NCBI RefSeq assembly: GCF_017352155.2
Contig: NZ_CP071462.1
Location: 930,001 to 994,000 of the forward strand
Reading direction: 5' to 3'
Origin: Haloterrigena alkaliphila
Lineage (GTDB): Archaea > Halobacteriota > Halobacteria > Halobacteriales > Natrialbaceae
Length of the DNA stretch: 64,000 bases
Positions 43,131 through 52,014 of this stretch are shown here, in pieces (positions within the stretch are counted from its first letter, which is position 1; each line of letters opens with the position of its first letter). A program made the translations under genes and the position numbers. Below the pieces are notes generated by a model. It worked only from the letters and a program-made list of their open reading frames with translations, did not search any database and was not told the DNA's origin.

Positions 43131-43319
43131 TCACTCGACACCGAACGCATCGGACTCGAGTTCGCTGCAAATCCCGACCATCACGCCGAGGAAACCCAGC
43201 GCCGCGAGCGCGATCCCGACGACCCACGGCGTCGATCCCCACTCGAAGAGGGCGACGAGCCAGAACGCGCCGACGAGGACGACGCCGCCGGCGACGATCA
43301 GTCGGACGAACCGCTCCAT
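43131..43319 (-). CDS. Small two-helix membrane protein
   Basis: A 62-residue protein starting MERFVRLIVAGGVVLVGAFW, with two membrane segments (about 6-22 and 28-50) and an acidic tail. No family is recognised. The ATG at 43319 begins directly before the first helix and is preferred to longer readings. Confidence 0.55.
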   Translation of the reverse strand: MERFVRLIVAGGVVLVGAFWLVALFEWGSTPWVVGIALAALGFLGVMVGICSELESDAFGVE

Positions 43320-43461
43320 GCGTCCGGATTCACGACCCCGAACCAAGTATCCAGTCGTTCGACGGTCCTCGTCGGGTTCCACGTCCGCGATCCCCCCTCG
43401 AGTTCCGCGCTCGAGGCGATCACGAGTCAGGCGTTTGTGTCTCGAGCCCGTATCACGACGT

Positions 43462-43863
43462 ATGCTCGAGCCGACCCTGGTCTACGACGACGACTGCGGC
43501 TTCTGTACGTGGTGGGCCGACTACGTCGACGAGCGGACGGACCTCCGCATCGTGGGCTTCAGCGACCTGCCGGAGTACCCCGAGATCCGGAAGCGCCTCC
43601 CCGAGTACTACGAGGAGTGTTCGCACCTCGTGACCGAGGAGCGCGTCTACTCCTGTGGCGCGTCGCTCGAGGAGGCGCTGCGCCGCTACGACCGCGGCGG
43701 CCCGCTCAGCGAGACCGTCGGGTTCCTCCGGAACTTCGAGGACTACGCGCGGATCCGCGAGTGGGGCTACCGCCAGGTGGCCGACAATCGGGATACGTGG
43801 GGCAAGCTGCTGTCGAAGACGCCGCCGGTGCGACAGGAGTCGGAAACGGACGACGAGCGGTGA
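43462..43863 (+). CDS. DCC-family thiol-disulfide oxidoreductase
   Basis: A 133-residue protein of the DCC (DUF393) family named after its D-x-x-C motif, here VYDDDCGFCTWWADYVDERT, with C-x2-C as the redox pair. It would exchange disulfides on a partner. The convergent gene is a lipase-maturation-factor-like membrane protein; DCC proteins and such proteins are often neighbours, so they may cooperate in extracellular protein folding. Confidence 0.85.
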   Translation: MLEPTLVYDDDCGFCTWWADYVDERTDLRIVGFSDLPEYPEIRKRLPEYYEECSHLVTEERVYSCGASLEEALRRYDRGGPLSETVGFLRNFEDYARIREWGYRQVADNRDTWGKLLSKTPPVRQESETDDER

Positions 43864-43911
43864 GGGTGCCGAGCGCTCGAGCGGGCCGTCGCAGGCCCAG
43901 CCCGCACCGTC

Positions 43912-44001
43912 CCACCGATCACAGTGCCACCGATCGCAGCGCTATCGATCACAGCGCCACCGATCGCAGCGCCACCGATCGCAGCGCCACCGATCACAGC
44001 C
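43912..44001. repeat. Six 15-bp tandem units
   Basis: Six units of consensus CCACCGATCRCAGCG fill 43912-44001 exactly (90 bases) with few changes. The array crosses the stop codon (43994-43996) of the membrane gene on the minus strand and so encodes its last residues. Confidence 0.8.
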
Positions 44002-45484
44002 CCGGCCCGCGGAGCCGGAGGTCCTCGAGCGACGTCGGCGCGACGTAGGTTCCGACGCGCTCGCGCTCCCACCACCGGCCGGTCTCGGCGCGCTCCTCGG
44101 GCGTCGTGTACCGGTAGCGGTACCGAATCGCGCGGACGTGCGTCGGGGACGCCTCGCGCCCTTCGAACGGATCCTCGGCCAGCAGCGTCCGCGTTTGCTC
44201 GTCCTCCTCGAGCAGTTTCGCTAACAGCCGGGTGAACCACGGGCTGCGACGCGGCGACGGCGCCATGGCGGCGAACCAGAGCTGCCAGTCCAGCCGGAGG
44301 TGGTAGGGCGCGATCTGGGGCGGTCGGCGCTCGAGGTCGGTCGGCTTCCCCGTGAATCGGTACGTCTGCCACTTCGTGTCATCGGTAATCGTCTCGTCCG
44401 TCGTCCCCTCGATCACGATCTCGTAGCGATCCCGCGTGATCGAGCCGAACGCGCCGTAGGTGTTCACGAGGTGGAGCGGATCGTAGGCGGTGTTCATCGT
44501 CTGGCTCTCCGAGAGCATGTTCTCGATCGGGCGGATGCTCATCGCGACCGCGACGATCGCGACCAGGATCGCCGCGCCCTCGAGGTACGGCGGCGTCGCG
44601 ACGGGTTCGGGCGCCGCGACGGGCAGCGCGGCCTCGAGAGCGGAGACGGGGAACGCGGCCTCGAGCACGCCGTCGCTGAACGTCGCGATCGCGAGGACGA
44701 TCGTCAGGGCGTTCAGCCACGCGAAGTTGCCGGTGAGCATGAGCCAGCCCATGAAACCGATCGTGACGGCGCCGGCCAGCGACGAGACGGGCTGGGAAGC
44801 GAAGTAGAGAAACGGAACCGCGAGTTCGACGACGTGATTGCCGAACGTCTCGAGGCGGTGGAAGCGATCCGATCGGTGGTGGACGTACCAGCTAACCGGG
44901 TTCGGAATGGGCTGCGTCTCGTAGTGGTAGTCCATACACGTGAGGTCGCGCCAGCAGTCGTCCCCGCGGAGTTTGATCAGCCCCGCGCCGAACATGTTGC
45001 GGAAGAGGACCCACTGCAGGAGCAGGAGGATCACGAACGGCGGGGCGACCTCGCCGGCACCGAGGAAGATCGCGAGGAAGCCGGTCTCGAGCAGCATCGA
45101 CTCCCAGCCGTAGCCGTAGAAGGTTTGTCCGGCGTTGACGAACGACTGGTAGCACAGCCACATCGCCGACCACAGCGCCATCGAGACGGGCGTCGGGTAC
45201 GGCTCCGGCAGCCAGTACGGTAGGGCCACCAGCGCCAGCGCCGAGAGCGCGACGCCGGTCCACGCCGTGATACCGATGACGCGGTCGCTCGGATAGAAGT
45301 AAAAGAGACTCGGCCGCTCGCGGAACTCGGCACCCTCGGCGTACCACTCGAGGGGCAACAGGCCGTCTTCGCCGGCTAGCGGCCGGAACTGAAAAGCCGC
45401 GACGAGGAAGGCCAGCAGGAACAGCAGCGCGAGCCCCCGCTGGAAGAGGAAGCGAACGAGCCAGAACTCCTCGCCGTGGAACAT
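43994..45484 (-). CDS. Lipase maturation factor-like membrane protein
   Basis: A 496-residue protein of the LMF1 family. About eight membrane segments fall within residues 10-330. Family blocks seen: WLVRFLFQRGLALLFLLAFL, YGYGWESMLLETGFLAIFLG, FRNMFGAGLIKLRGDDCWRD with CMDYHYETQPIPNPVSWYVH, and a C-terminal soluble domain starting FGSITRDRYEIVIEGT. LMF1 proteins assist folding and disulfide bonding of secreted lipases in animals; the archaeal role is unproven. It faces a DCC thiol oxidoreductase gene, which supports a disulfide-linked function. Confidence 0.85.
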   Translation of the reverse strand: MFHGEEFWLVRFLFQRGLALLFLLAFLVAAFQFRPLAGEDGLLPLEWYAEGAEFRERPSLFYFYPSDRVIGITAWTGVALSALALVALPYWLPEPYPTPVSMALWSAMWLCYQSFVNAGQTFYGYGWESMLLETGFLAIFLGAGEVAPPFVILLLLQWVLFRNMFGAGLIKLRGDDCWRDLTCMDYHYETQPIPNPVSWYVHHRSDRFHRLETFGNHVVELAVPFLYFASQPVSSLAGAVTIGFMGWLMLTGNFAWLNALTIVLAIATFSDGVLEAAFPVSALEAALPVAAPEPVATPPYLEGAAILVAIVAVAMSIRPIENMLSESQTMNTAYDPLHLVNTYGAFGSITRDRYEIVIEGTTDETITDDTKWQTYRFTGKPTDLERRPPQIAPYHLRLDWQLWFAAMAPSPRRSPWFTRLLAKLLEEDEQTRTLLAEDPFEGREASPTHVRAIRYRYRYTTPEERAETGRWWERERVGTYVAPTSLEDLRLRGPGL

Positions 45485-45602
45485 AGTCGGCTCTCAGTTC
45501 GCGAAGCGCCAAAGGAGTGACGTACAGCCGATGGCGGCCGTCGGCCACAGTTCACTCCGGTGCATACACACCGGGAGTGGCCGGACGGAACTCGACGATC
45601 GC

Positions 45603-46784
45603 TTACGGTTCCATCACGACCTTGATGCAGTCGTCCGCCTTGTCGTTGAACGTCCGGTACATCTCGGGGCCGTCCTCGAGGCCGACCCGGTGGGAGATGA
45701 TGAAGGAGGGGTCTATCTCGCCCTCCTCGATCGTTCCCAGCAGCGGATCGAGGTAGCGCTGCATGTGGGTCTGTCCCGTCTTGACCGTCAGGGCCTTGTT
45801 CATCAGCGGGCCGAAGGGGACGTTCGCGCGGCCGAGGTAGACGCCGGGCACGGAGAGCGTGCCGCCCTTCCGGCAGCACTTGATCGCCTCGCGAAGCACG
45901 TACGGGCGGTCGTCCTGCAGTTTCGCGCCCTCCTTCACCCGGTCGGAGACGCCGTCGAGACCCGTCCCGTGGGCCTCGGTTCCGACCGCGTCGATACAGC
46001 GGTCCGGACCGCGACCGCCGGTCATCGACATCAACTGGTCGTAGACGTCCGCGTGCTCGTAGTTGATCGTCTCCGCGTCGCCGTGTTCGCTGGCCATCTC
46101 GAGTCGTTCGGGGACGCGGTCGATGGCGACCACCTGGTTCGCGCCCATCATCTGCGCGCTCTGGATGGCGAACTGCCCGACCGGGCCGCAGCCCCAGACG
46201 GCGACGGTGTCCTCGTCCTCGATGTCGGCGTTCTCGGCGGCCATGTACCCCGTCGGGAAGACGTCCGAGAGGAACAGCACCTGCTCGTCGGGGATATCCG
46301 ACTCGATCTCGATCGGGCCGACGTCGGCGTAGGGGACCCGCAGGTACTCCGCCTGTCCGCCGGCGTAGCCGCCCAGCAGGTGGGAGAAGCCGAATAACCC
46401 GGCCGGCGACTGGCCCATCATCTTGCGGGCCATCTCCGCGTTGGGGTTCGAGTTGTCACAGAGCGAGTACAGCTCCTCCTCGCAGAACCAGCAGGAGCCA
46501 CAGCTGATCGTGAAGGGGACGACGACCCGGTCGCCGACCTCGAGGCTCTCGACCTCGTCGCCGACCTCGACCACCTCGCCCATGGGTTCGTGGCCGAGCA
46601 CGTCGCCCTCGCGCATCCCGGGCATCTTGTCGTTGTAGAGGTGGAGGTCGGAGCCGCAGATCGCGGTGGCCGTGATCTCGACGATCACGTCTGTCGGCTC
46701 GACGATCTCGGGCTTCGGAACCTCGCTGACTCGAATATCCTTCTCGCCGTGCCACGTGAGCGCCTGCATCGTGTCGTCGGTCAT
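45603..46784 (-). CDS. Zinc-dependent alcohol/formaldehyde dehydrogenase
   Basis: A 393-residue medium-chain dehydrogenase. Catalytic zinc ligands are in [12 protein letters not shown] and [13 protein letters not shown]; the structural zinc has the four-Cys pattern in [16 protein letters not shown]; the NAD site is [17 protein letters not shown]. Length and the [18 protein letters not shown] region place it near glutathione-independent formaldehyde dehydrogenases. The substrate is unknown. Its ATG overlaps the stop of the upstream SRPBCC gene by four bases, so the two form an operon. Confidence 0.9.
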   Translation of the reverse strand: MTDDTMQALTWHGEKDIRVSEVPKPEIVEPTDVIVEITATAICGSDLHLYNDKMPGMREGDVLGHEPMGEVVEVGDEVESLEVGDRVVVPFTISCGSCWFCEEELYSLCDNSNPNAEMARKMMGQSPAGLFGFSHLLGGYAGGQAEYLRVPYADVGPIEIESDIPDEQVLFLSDVFPTGYMAAENADIEDEDTVAVWGCGPVGQFAIQSAQMMGANQVVAIDRVPERLEMASEHGDAETINYEHADVYDQLMSMTGGRGPDRCIDAVGTEAHGTGLDGVSDRVKEGAKLQDDRPYVLREAIKCCRKGGTLSVPGVYLGRANVPFGPLMNKALTVKTGQTHMQRYLDPLLGTIEEGEIDPSFIISHRVGLEDGPEMYRTFNDKADDCIKVVMEP

Positions 46785-47533
46785 AGCAGATCACCCCGTC
46801 CGCGAGCGGACGGTCTGTTCGCGGTCGTCGGAACTTCGCCGGTCTCCGCGAGACTCTTGAAGCGGTCGAGCGCCGTCCCGACCAGCGACTCGGGGACGAC
46901 CTCGAGGCGCTCCACGGCCGCGCTGCCGACCGATCCGCCCGGCGGATCGAAGCGAACCTCGAGAGTCACCTCCGTCCCGCGGTCGCCCGGTGCCTCGTCG
47001 AACGAGAGCGACCAGGCGTCGAACAGCGCGCCGCTACCGCCGAGACCGCTCGAGACGCCGTCGACCGTCTCCCAGCGCAGTCGCTCGCCGGGTTCGTCCG
47101 CCGTACTCTCCATCTCCCACGACAGCTCCCGGTCGAGCGGGCCGGTCGCGCGCCACTCGTAGCGGTCGTCGCCGGTCTCGGTGACCTCGGCGAACTCCCC
47201 GACGATGCGCTCGAGATTCTCGGGATCGCGCACGAGTTCGGTCAGTTCGTCCGCGGGTTTCCCGATCGTGACCGAGCGCTCGACCGGGTGCGCGCCGCCA
47301 GACTCGGACAGGGAGCCGCTGAGCGTCCGGTAGGACAGGAACCCGCCGGCGAGCGCGACCACCGTCCCGCCGATCGAGCGCCGTCTGAGACCGAACGCGA
47401 CGAGCGCGCCGCCGAGGGCGAGCGTGCCCGCTCGTTTCAACTGGGCGCCGTCGATCCTCACCCTCGAGCGCAGTCCGGTGCTGACGCCGTCCGACGAGTC
47501 GTCGATCGCCGCAGCCGATGCCTGCTCACCCAT
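46781..47533 (-). CDS. SRPBCC-domain protein with N-terminal membrane segments
   Basis: A 250-residue protein. Residues about 32-70 are hydrophobic ([34 protein letters not shown]), followed by an SRPBCC/cyclase-dehydrase domain (about 80-225) with [20 protein letters not shown] and [20 protein letters not shown]. Such domains bind hydrophobic ligands. The gene ends inside the start of the alcohol dehydrogenase, so the two products probably work together; how is unknown. Confidence 0.8.
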   Translation of the reverse strand: MGEQASAAAIDDSSDGVSTGLRSRVRIDGAQLKRAGTLALGGALVAFGLRRRSIGGTVVALAGGFLSYRTLSGSLSESGGAHPVERSVTIGKPADELTELVRDPENLERIVGEFAEVTETGDDRYEWRATGPLDRELSWEMESTADEPGERLRWETVDGVSSGLGGSGALFDAWSLSFDEAPGDRGTEVTLEVRFDPPGGSVGSAAVERLEVVPESLVGTALDRFKSLAETGEVPTTANRPSARGRGDLL

Positions 47534-47720
47534 GATAGTGATCAGATCGGGGTCGCGGCGTGGTTTCGCGAGCGGTTCCGTCGTCGGCGTCGGTCGGGTC
47601 GGGGTTCCGTATGATCATACGAATACCGGTCCTCGTACGCACGAGAACGCGGAATCCGGCCTTAGATACCGGGGCTGAGAGTGAAGGCCGGACCGAGCCG
47701 AGCAGCGACGGGCCGGACCG

Positions 47721-48509
47721 CTACGGCCCCTCGTACTCGTTCAGCCACGAGCGCACCGCGGCCCCCAGCGCTCCGGTGGTGCTCCCCAGATTGAGAATCT
47801 GATACCCTGAGTCGGCCTTCTCGTTGACGTCGTCCATCCCGAAGCCGAGGCCGCCGAGGGGGACGCCGGCCTCGAGCGCCGCCTCCCGGACCGCCTCGAC
47901 GCGTTCCTCGACTTCGTCGTGCGTCGGCTCCCCGGGATGGCCCAGCGACACCGCGAGGTCCAGCGGGCCGGCGAAGACGAACCCCAGCCCCGGAACGTCG
48001 AGGATCTCGTCGATGTTTTCGACCGCCGTCGGGTTCTCGATCGTCACGCCGACGACGATCTCCTCGTCCTCGGTGCCGGCGTAGTCGTCGGTCGTCCCCC
48101 ACCGACTCGCGCGGGGACTCGCGAAGCCGCGTTTGCCGGGGTCGCCGTCGTACTCGAACTGCGAGGCCTCGAGCGCCCGCCGCACCTCGTCGGCCGACTC
48201 GATCCGCGAGACGAACAGCGACCGAACCCCCGCGTCCAGCGTCTTCCGGACCATGCCGGGGTCGGGTTCGGGTAACCGGATGAGGAGCTCCGTCCCGGTT
48301 ACGTTCGCCGCGCGCGTCAGGTCCTCGAGTCGATCGCCGTCGAACGGGCTCGGCCCGGCGTGTTCGAGATCGATCCAGACGAAGTCGAGGCCGAGTTCGC
48401 CGTAGAACTCGACCAGCGTCGGACTGTACGCGTTCTCGAGGACGCCGAGCGCGACGTCGTCGTCCTCGAGCGTTCGCCGCAGGAGGTTGGTTCGTGGCGA
48501 CGTCGCCAT
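47721..48509 (-). CDS. HpcH/HpaI aldolase-family protein
   Basis: A 262-residue TIM-barrel enzyme of the class II pyruvate/acetaldehyde-type aldolase family. Seen: FVWIDLEHAGPSPFDGDRLE (metal/catalytic His region), LLIRLPEPDPGMVRKTLDAG (substrate Arg), FVSRIESADEVRRALEASQF and GVTIENPTAVENIDEILDVP with GFVFAGPLDLAVSLG. It would cleave or form a 2-keto-3-deoxy acid; the substrate is unknown. The ATG at 48509 begins family-like sequence. Confidence 0.87.
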   Translation of the reverse strand: MATSPRTNLLRRTLEDDDVALGVLENAYSPTLVEFYGELGLDFVWIDLEHAGPSPFDGDRLEDLTRAANVTGTELLIRLPEPDPGMVRKTLDAGVRSLFVSRIESADEVRRALEASQFEYDGDPGKRGFASPRASRWGTTDDYAGTEDEEIVVGVTIENPTAVENIDEILDVPGLGFVFAGPLDLAVSLGHPGEPTHDEVEERVEAVREAALEAGVPLGGLGFGMDDVNEKADSGYQILNLGSTTGALGAAVRSWLNEYEGP

Positions 48510-48608
48510 GGGCCACGGACCAGCACGACGAGGATAAACCTTCGTGGCGCGGCTCACAATCGTGTTTTCGTGGCAACAGCTTTTGACCGGGACCGCGAAC
48601 GCGGCCAC

Positions 48609-49143
48609 ATGAATCACGTCGCCATCGAAGACGTGGATTCCGAACCCGACGAGGACCTGCACGCCGACCGTCGGGACCTCGCGGCGGCGCTGGGGACCGA
48701 GCACGTCGCGATCACGCGCTACGTCCTCGAGCCCGGCGAGCGGTTCAGCGGAGCGGTTCAGCGGGTCGGTTCACGCGCACGTGGATCAGGAGGAGGTGTT
48801 CGTCGTGCTCGAGGGCGAGGCGACGTTCGAGGTGCGGGCGGACGGTGACGACGAACGGGGCGTGAGAACCGACGACGTGACGGTCGCCGAAGACGAAGCG
48901 ATCCGGTTCGCTCCGGGCGAGTTCCAGTCCGGACGCAACGCCAGCGAGGATCAGGTGGTTGCCTTGGCGCTCGGCGCGCCGCGAGAAAGCGAGGACGTTC
49001 GGATCTCCCGGATTCCGGTGCTCGACGACCGGAACGTCGCGTGTCCCGACTGCAACTGCGACCATATGCGCATCTCGAGGGGCGACGACATCGACTTCGA
49101 GTGCCCCGACTGTGGGGCGACGATGACGCTCGAGGACGAGTGA
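48609..49143 (+). pseudogene. Cupin protein with C-terminal zinc ribbon, broken by a 13-bp tandem duplication
   Basis: The frame opened by the ATG at 48609 (MNHVAIEDVDSEPDEDLHAD, ITRYVLEPGERFSG) is shifted at 48752, and the rest of the protein continues in another frame (VDQEEVFVVLEGEATFEVRA, then a zinc ribbon CPDCNCDH and CPDCGATMTLEDE). The cause is a perfect direct repeat of AGCGGTTCAGCGG at 48739-48751 and 48752-48764. Deleting one copy restores GERFSGSVHAHVDQEE, including the cupin His-x-His. The intact protein would be about 173 residues. A sequencing error is possible, but a perfect 13-base duplication is more like a real slip. Confidence 0.88.
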
Positions 49144-49227
49144 CGGTTTCGCGGAACGTACTGTCTTCGTTCGCCGATCTGCTCACTCGAGGTGCGAATG
49201 AAACGACGCTTCGATTCGCGCGGAAAG

Positions 49228-49377
49228 TGAAGTGATGTGTCCTGCTATCGTGGCAACGGTGAATCACCACGCCCTCCCCAGCCGATTCGCTCTCTCGCTT
49301 CGCTCGTTCGCTCATCCCTCGCACGAGATCATTGGCTGCCCTCACTGTCGCTCGGACAGCCAATAGCGCGCGCCACC
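49228..49377 (+). repeat. Structured dispersed element, copy 3
   Basis: CTGCTATCGTGGCAAC, CCACGCCCTCCCCAGCCGAT, CGCTCATCCCTCGCACG, then stem ATTGGCTG-C-CC / GG-A-CAGCCAAT (49331-49341 and 49354-49364, one mismatch) around 12-nt loop TCACTGTCGCTC, then AGCGCGCGCCAC. It is related to the copies at 20638-20788 and 20853-20997. The gap 49144-49443 has no other supportable content. Confidence 0.8.
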
Positions 49378-49444
49378 ACCCTGCTGGACCGTCCATCTGG
49401 TGTGTGCTGTTCTCGACCGATACGTACCGCGGTCGTCTGTAACA

Positions 49445-49615
49445 CTACAGTTCCGGTAGTTCCTCGGCGTTTCGATCGCGGCGATCACGAAGTCGCGTTG
49501 CGAGTTCCGCACCGATCTCTTCGCGTTTCGACTCCGGTAGATCGTCCGGAACGAGCAGGCCACGGGCATCGGTAAGCGTAGGCTCGCTCAGCCATCGATA
49601 ATACGCTTCGCGGTA
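49445..49615 (-). pseudogene. Gene remnant beside the structured element
   Basis: A coding-like stretch of 56 codons ending in TAG at 49447-49445, with no start codon and an in-frame stop just upstream: it reads YREAYYRWLSEPTLTDARGL, then LLVPDDLPESKREEIGAELA and ATRLRDRRDRNAEELPEL. It looks like the C-terminal end of a protein whose upstream part is gone, next to copy 3 of the dispersed element. The original family is not recognised. Confidence 0.5.
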
Positions 49616-49643
49616 TCAAAATATTCCGGGGCGAATCTGACCG

Positions 49644-50858
49644 TTATTCGGCCAGCGAGTGCAACGCGGCCCCCGCGGCGACCACGACGAGCGCGCCGCC
49701 AGCGAGTACGGCCAGTCCGGGGACGAACGAGCCGGTAGCGTCGCGCAACGCCCCGACGAGCACCGGGCCGACAAAGCCGCCGATCTCGCCGACGGCGAAA
49801 ATGAAGCCGACCGCGGTGCCCGTTAGCCGGGCGCCGATCCCCTCGAGATCCGGCGGGATCGCCCGGACGAGCGGCGAAACGCCGCCGACGCCGAGGCCGG
49901 TGACGACGATGCCGGCGACGAGCAGCGGACCGGTGTCGCCCGCGATCACGCCGAGGATCCCCACGAAGGCGACGGTTCCACAGCCCATCAGCGCCGACCG
50001 CCGCGCCCCGAACCGGTCGGCCAGTTCCGGGACGGCGAGCACGCCGCCGACGTAGGCCGCGATCAGCAGGCTCGTCGCCCGGCCGGCCGTTCCGGTCGGC
50101 AGGCCGCGCGACTCGAGCAGCGTCGGGAGCCACCCCTGCAGGCCGTGGTTGAGCAGCAGGTACATCGTCCCGATGACGACGACCAGTTGGAGTTCGCGGT
50201 GGGAGAGCACCAGCCGGAGGTCGGCGACGACAGACTCGAGCGAGAAGCCGTCGTCGTCGGCCATTCGGTCGTCGATTCGGGCCCGCTGGGCGACGACCAG
50301 CCACGCGAGGCCGTAGGCGACGGCGACGACGCCGCTCCAGAAGAACAGCGGCCGCCAGCCGCCCAGCCACGGGCCGATGACGGGGCGGCCCACGCCGAAG
50401 ACGAGCGCCGACCCCGCCGAGGCGCCGACGAGGTAGATCGACGACGGGCGACCCGTCTTCTCGGGCGGGAACAACACGCCGACCAGTTTCGGGAGGCCGA
50501 AGGTGATCGCGGTCGCGCCGACGCCGAGCAGGAGCGTCGTCGCGAGCAGCGACGGGAAGCCGGGGGCGGCGCTGCGGGCGATCTGTGCGACCCCGTAGAT
50601 CAGGACGCCGGCCGCGAGGCTCCGTCCGGGACCGATCCGGTCGACGGCGATGCCGGAGAACAGCGCCAGCGGGATGTAGGTCAGCGGCACCGCCCCCGCG
50701 AGCACGCCGGCCTGCGTGCCCGAGAGCCCCACCTCGTCGATGATCACCGGGAGGTACGCCGGCAGCGAGAACCAGACGAACATCAGGCAGGTGTAGCTCA
50801 GCGCTCCGAGGGCGACGAGTGCGTACTCACGGCGATAATCGGCGCTCGAGCGACCCAT
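49644..50858 (-). CDS. MFS transporter
   Basis: A 404-residue major facilitator protein with 12 membrane helices in two halves. Features: YALVALGALSYTCLMFVWFS in helix 1, the loop signature SGIAVDRIGPGRSLAAG between helices 2 and 3, GVLFPPEKTGRPSSIYLVGAS, and a second-half loop VPELADRFGARRSALMG. The substrate cannot be read. The ATG at 50858 begins directly before a typical polar N-terminus. Confidence 0.88.
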   Translation of the reverse strand: MGRSSADYRREYALVALGALSYTCLMFVWFSLPAYLPVIIDEVGLSGTQAGVLAGAVPLTYIPLALFSGIAVDRIGPGRSLAAGVLIYGVAQIARSAAPGFPSLLATTLLLGVGATAITFGLPKLVGVLFPPEKTGRPSSIYLVGASAGSALVFGVGRPVIGPWLGGWRPLFFWSGVVAVAYGLAWLVVAQRARIDDRMADDDGFSLESVVADLRLVLSHRELQLVVVIGTMYLLLNHGLQGWLPTLLESRGLPTGTAGRATSLLIAAYVGGVLAVPELADRFGARRSALMGCGTVAFVGILGVIAGDTGPLLVAGIVVTGLGVGGVSPLVRAIPPDLEGIGARLTGTAVGFIFAVGEIGGFVGPVLVGALRDATGSFVPGLAVLAGGALVVVAAGAALHSLAE

Positions 50859-50965
50859 TCGGCTGGTCTGAGTGGTGGCAGCCTCGAGTAGTTTGGCCTC
50901 GCGGCGGATCGGTCCGGGTTCGGCTCGTGACGGTCGGGACCGGGTGACGAGCGAAACGCGGATCG

Positions 50966-51439
50966 TTACGGTGGGTCGACGAATCCGTTCGGATCGTCGA
51001 TCGAGCCCGTATCGTACGCTGCTCGCCACAGTGCGATCGTCGCTCGAGCGACGAGTCGGATCTCGGCGACTTCGATGCAGGACGATTCAACTGCGGCCGG
51101 ATCGCTCGCGGCGTTCGGTGGCGGATGGAAGTGTGCGTCGTCGTCGGGCATCGGGTAGTCGTGGGGATGAACGTCCCAGCGGAGATTACGGCCGAGATCG
51201 TCCGTATAGTGAATGTTGTAGTCGTCCCGCGTCGACCAGACGACGTCGAACCGACCCCCGGTCGCCTCACCGATACCGTCCTCGAGGGTGATTCGGAGTT
51301 CGTCGGGATCGAAGAAGTCGTCGAGTTCCGCCGCCGCCAGCGGCTCCTCGGACTCGAAGACGTCCCTGAACTCGAGCAACGCGGTGCGATCGGTCGGCCC
51401 CCGAAGCGAATGGGTCTCTTCGCGTTCCCGGCCCGCCAT
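50966..51439 (-). CDS. TumE-like putative toxin partner
   Basis: A 157-residue protein with VWSTRDDYNIHYTDDLGRNL followed by RWDVHPHDYPMPDDDAHFHP. The Y-N-I-H-Y and R-W-D-x-H with a following H-F-H-P recall the TumE/DUF6516 core. It starts three bases after the stop of a winged-helix gene, an arrangement typical of haloarchaeal toxin-antitoxin-like pairs. Assignment as a toxin is inference; no activity is visible. Confidence 0.5.
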   Translation of the reverse strand: MAGREREETHSLRGPTDRTALLEFRDVFESEEPLAAAELDDFFDPDELRITLEDGIGEATGGRFDVVWSTRDDYNIHYTDDLGRNLRWDVHPHDYPMPDDDAHFHPPPNAASDPAAVESSCIEVAEIRLVARATIALWRAAYDTGSIDDPNGFVDPP

Positions 51440-51442
51440 TGA

Positions 51443-51955
51443 TCACACCGCGTTCGGGCCCTGAACGGCGTCGGCTGCCTGATCCAGCGCGAGGGCGACC
51501 TTTGCGAATCCCAGGTTTCGTCGCGTCGTCTGCCACTGTCTGACCCGTTCGGCGTCGATATCGGCCTCCTTCCAGGAGATGTCCTCGGGTTCATCGACGC
51601 CGGTCTCCTCGCGATAGGAGTCGATTTCGTTCTGCATTTCGGCGACCTTCGTGAGCAACGTCGCAGCGTCGGCGTTCTCGAGCATATCCTGTGCCTGCTC
51701 GAGAACGAGCGACTCGGTCGAGCGTCGGTATCGCGTTGCTCCTCGGTCCGAGACCGTCTCGACGAACCCCGTCTCGGCGAGGTCCTCGAGATGCGTCCGA
51801 GCAGTGGTCTCGGAAACGAGCGCTCGCTCGGCGACCTCGCCGGCGGTTGCGCCATCGTAGGTCGTTTTGATCACCGACCGGACGCGCCGAAACGTCGTCG
51901 TCTCGGCTTTCCACTCGTCTCTTGCGACGTCGTTGACGTCCGTGTCGCCCGCCAT
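51443..51955 (-). CDS. Winged-helix regulator (DUF7342-like), putative antitoxin
   Basis: A 170-residue protein with an ArsR-like winged helix: TTYDGATAGEVAERALVSET, TARTHLEDLAETGFVETVSD and GATRYRRSTESLVLEQAQDM, followed by a long helical segment (about 95-165) suited to dimerisation. It is the first gene of a two-gene operon with the TumE-like gene. CAGTATACTG at 51998-52007, upstream of its ATG, is a perfect 10-bp palindrome that could be its own operator. Confidence 0.72.
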   Translation of the reverse strand: MAGDTDVNDVARDEWKAETTTFRRVRSVIKTTYDGATAGEVAERALVSETTARTHLEDLAETGFVETVSDRGATRYRRSTESLVLEQAQDMLENADAATLLTKVAEMQNEIDSYREETGVDEPEDISWKEADIDAERVRQWQTTRRNLGFAKVALALDQAADAVQGPNAV

Positions 51956-51997
51956 GGTGTTCGGACCGACGGTATCCAAAATAATTAATCTGTGGGG

Positions 51998-52007
51998 CAG
52001 TATACTG
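51998..52007. promoter_or_regulatory. Palindrome upstream of the winged-helix gene
   Basis: CAGTATACTG, between the convergently read beta-CASP gene end and the winged-helix gene start. An AT-rich ATTAATTATTTT-type box lies between it and the ATG. Confidence 0.4.
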
Positions 52008-52014
52008 GCCCAGA

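Noticed and set aside
43912-44001. Regular direct repeats considered as a CRISPR array
   Set aside because: Units of 15 bp are directly adjacent with no spacers and no cas genes are near.
49342-49569. 75-codon minus-strand frame across copy 3 of the dispersed element
   Set aside because: It crosses the conserved repeat, whose frames are open in several phases; the remnant at 49445-49615 in another frame is far more protein-like.
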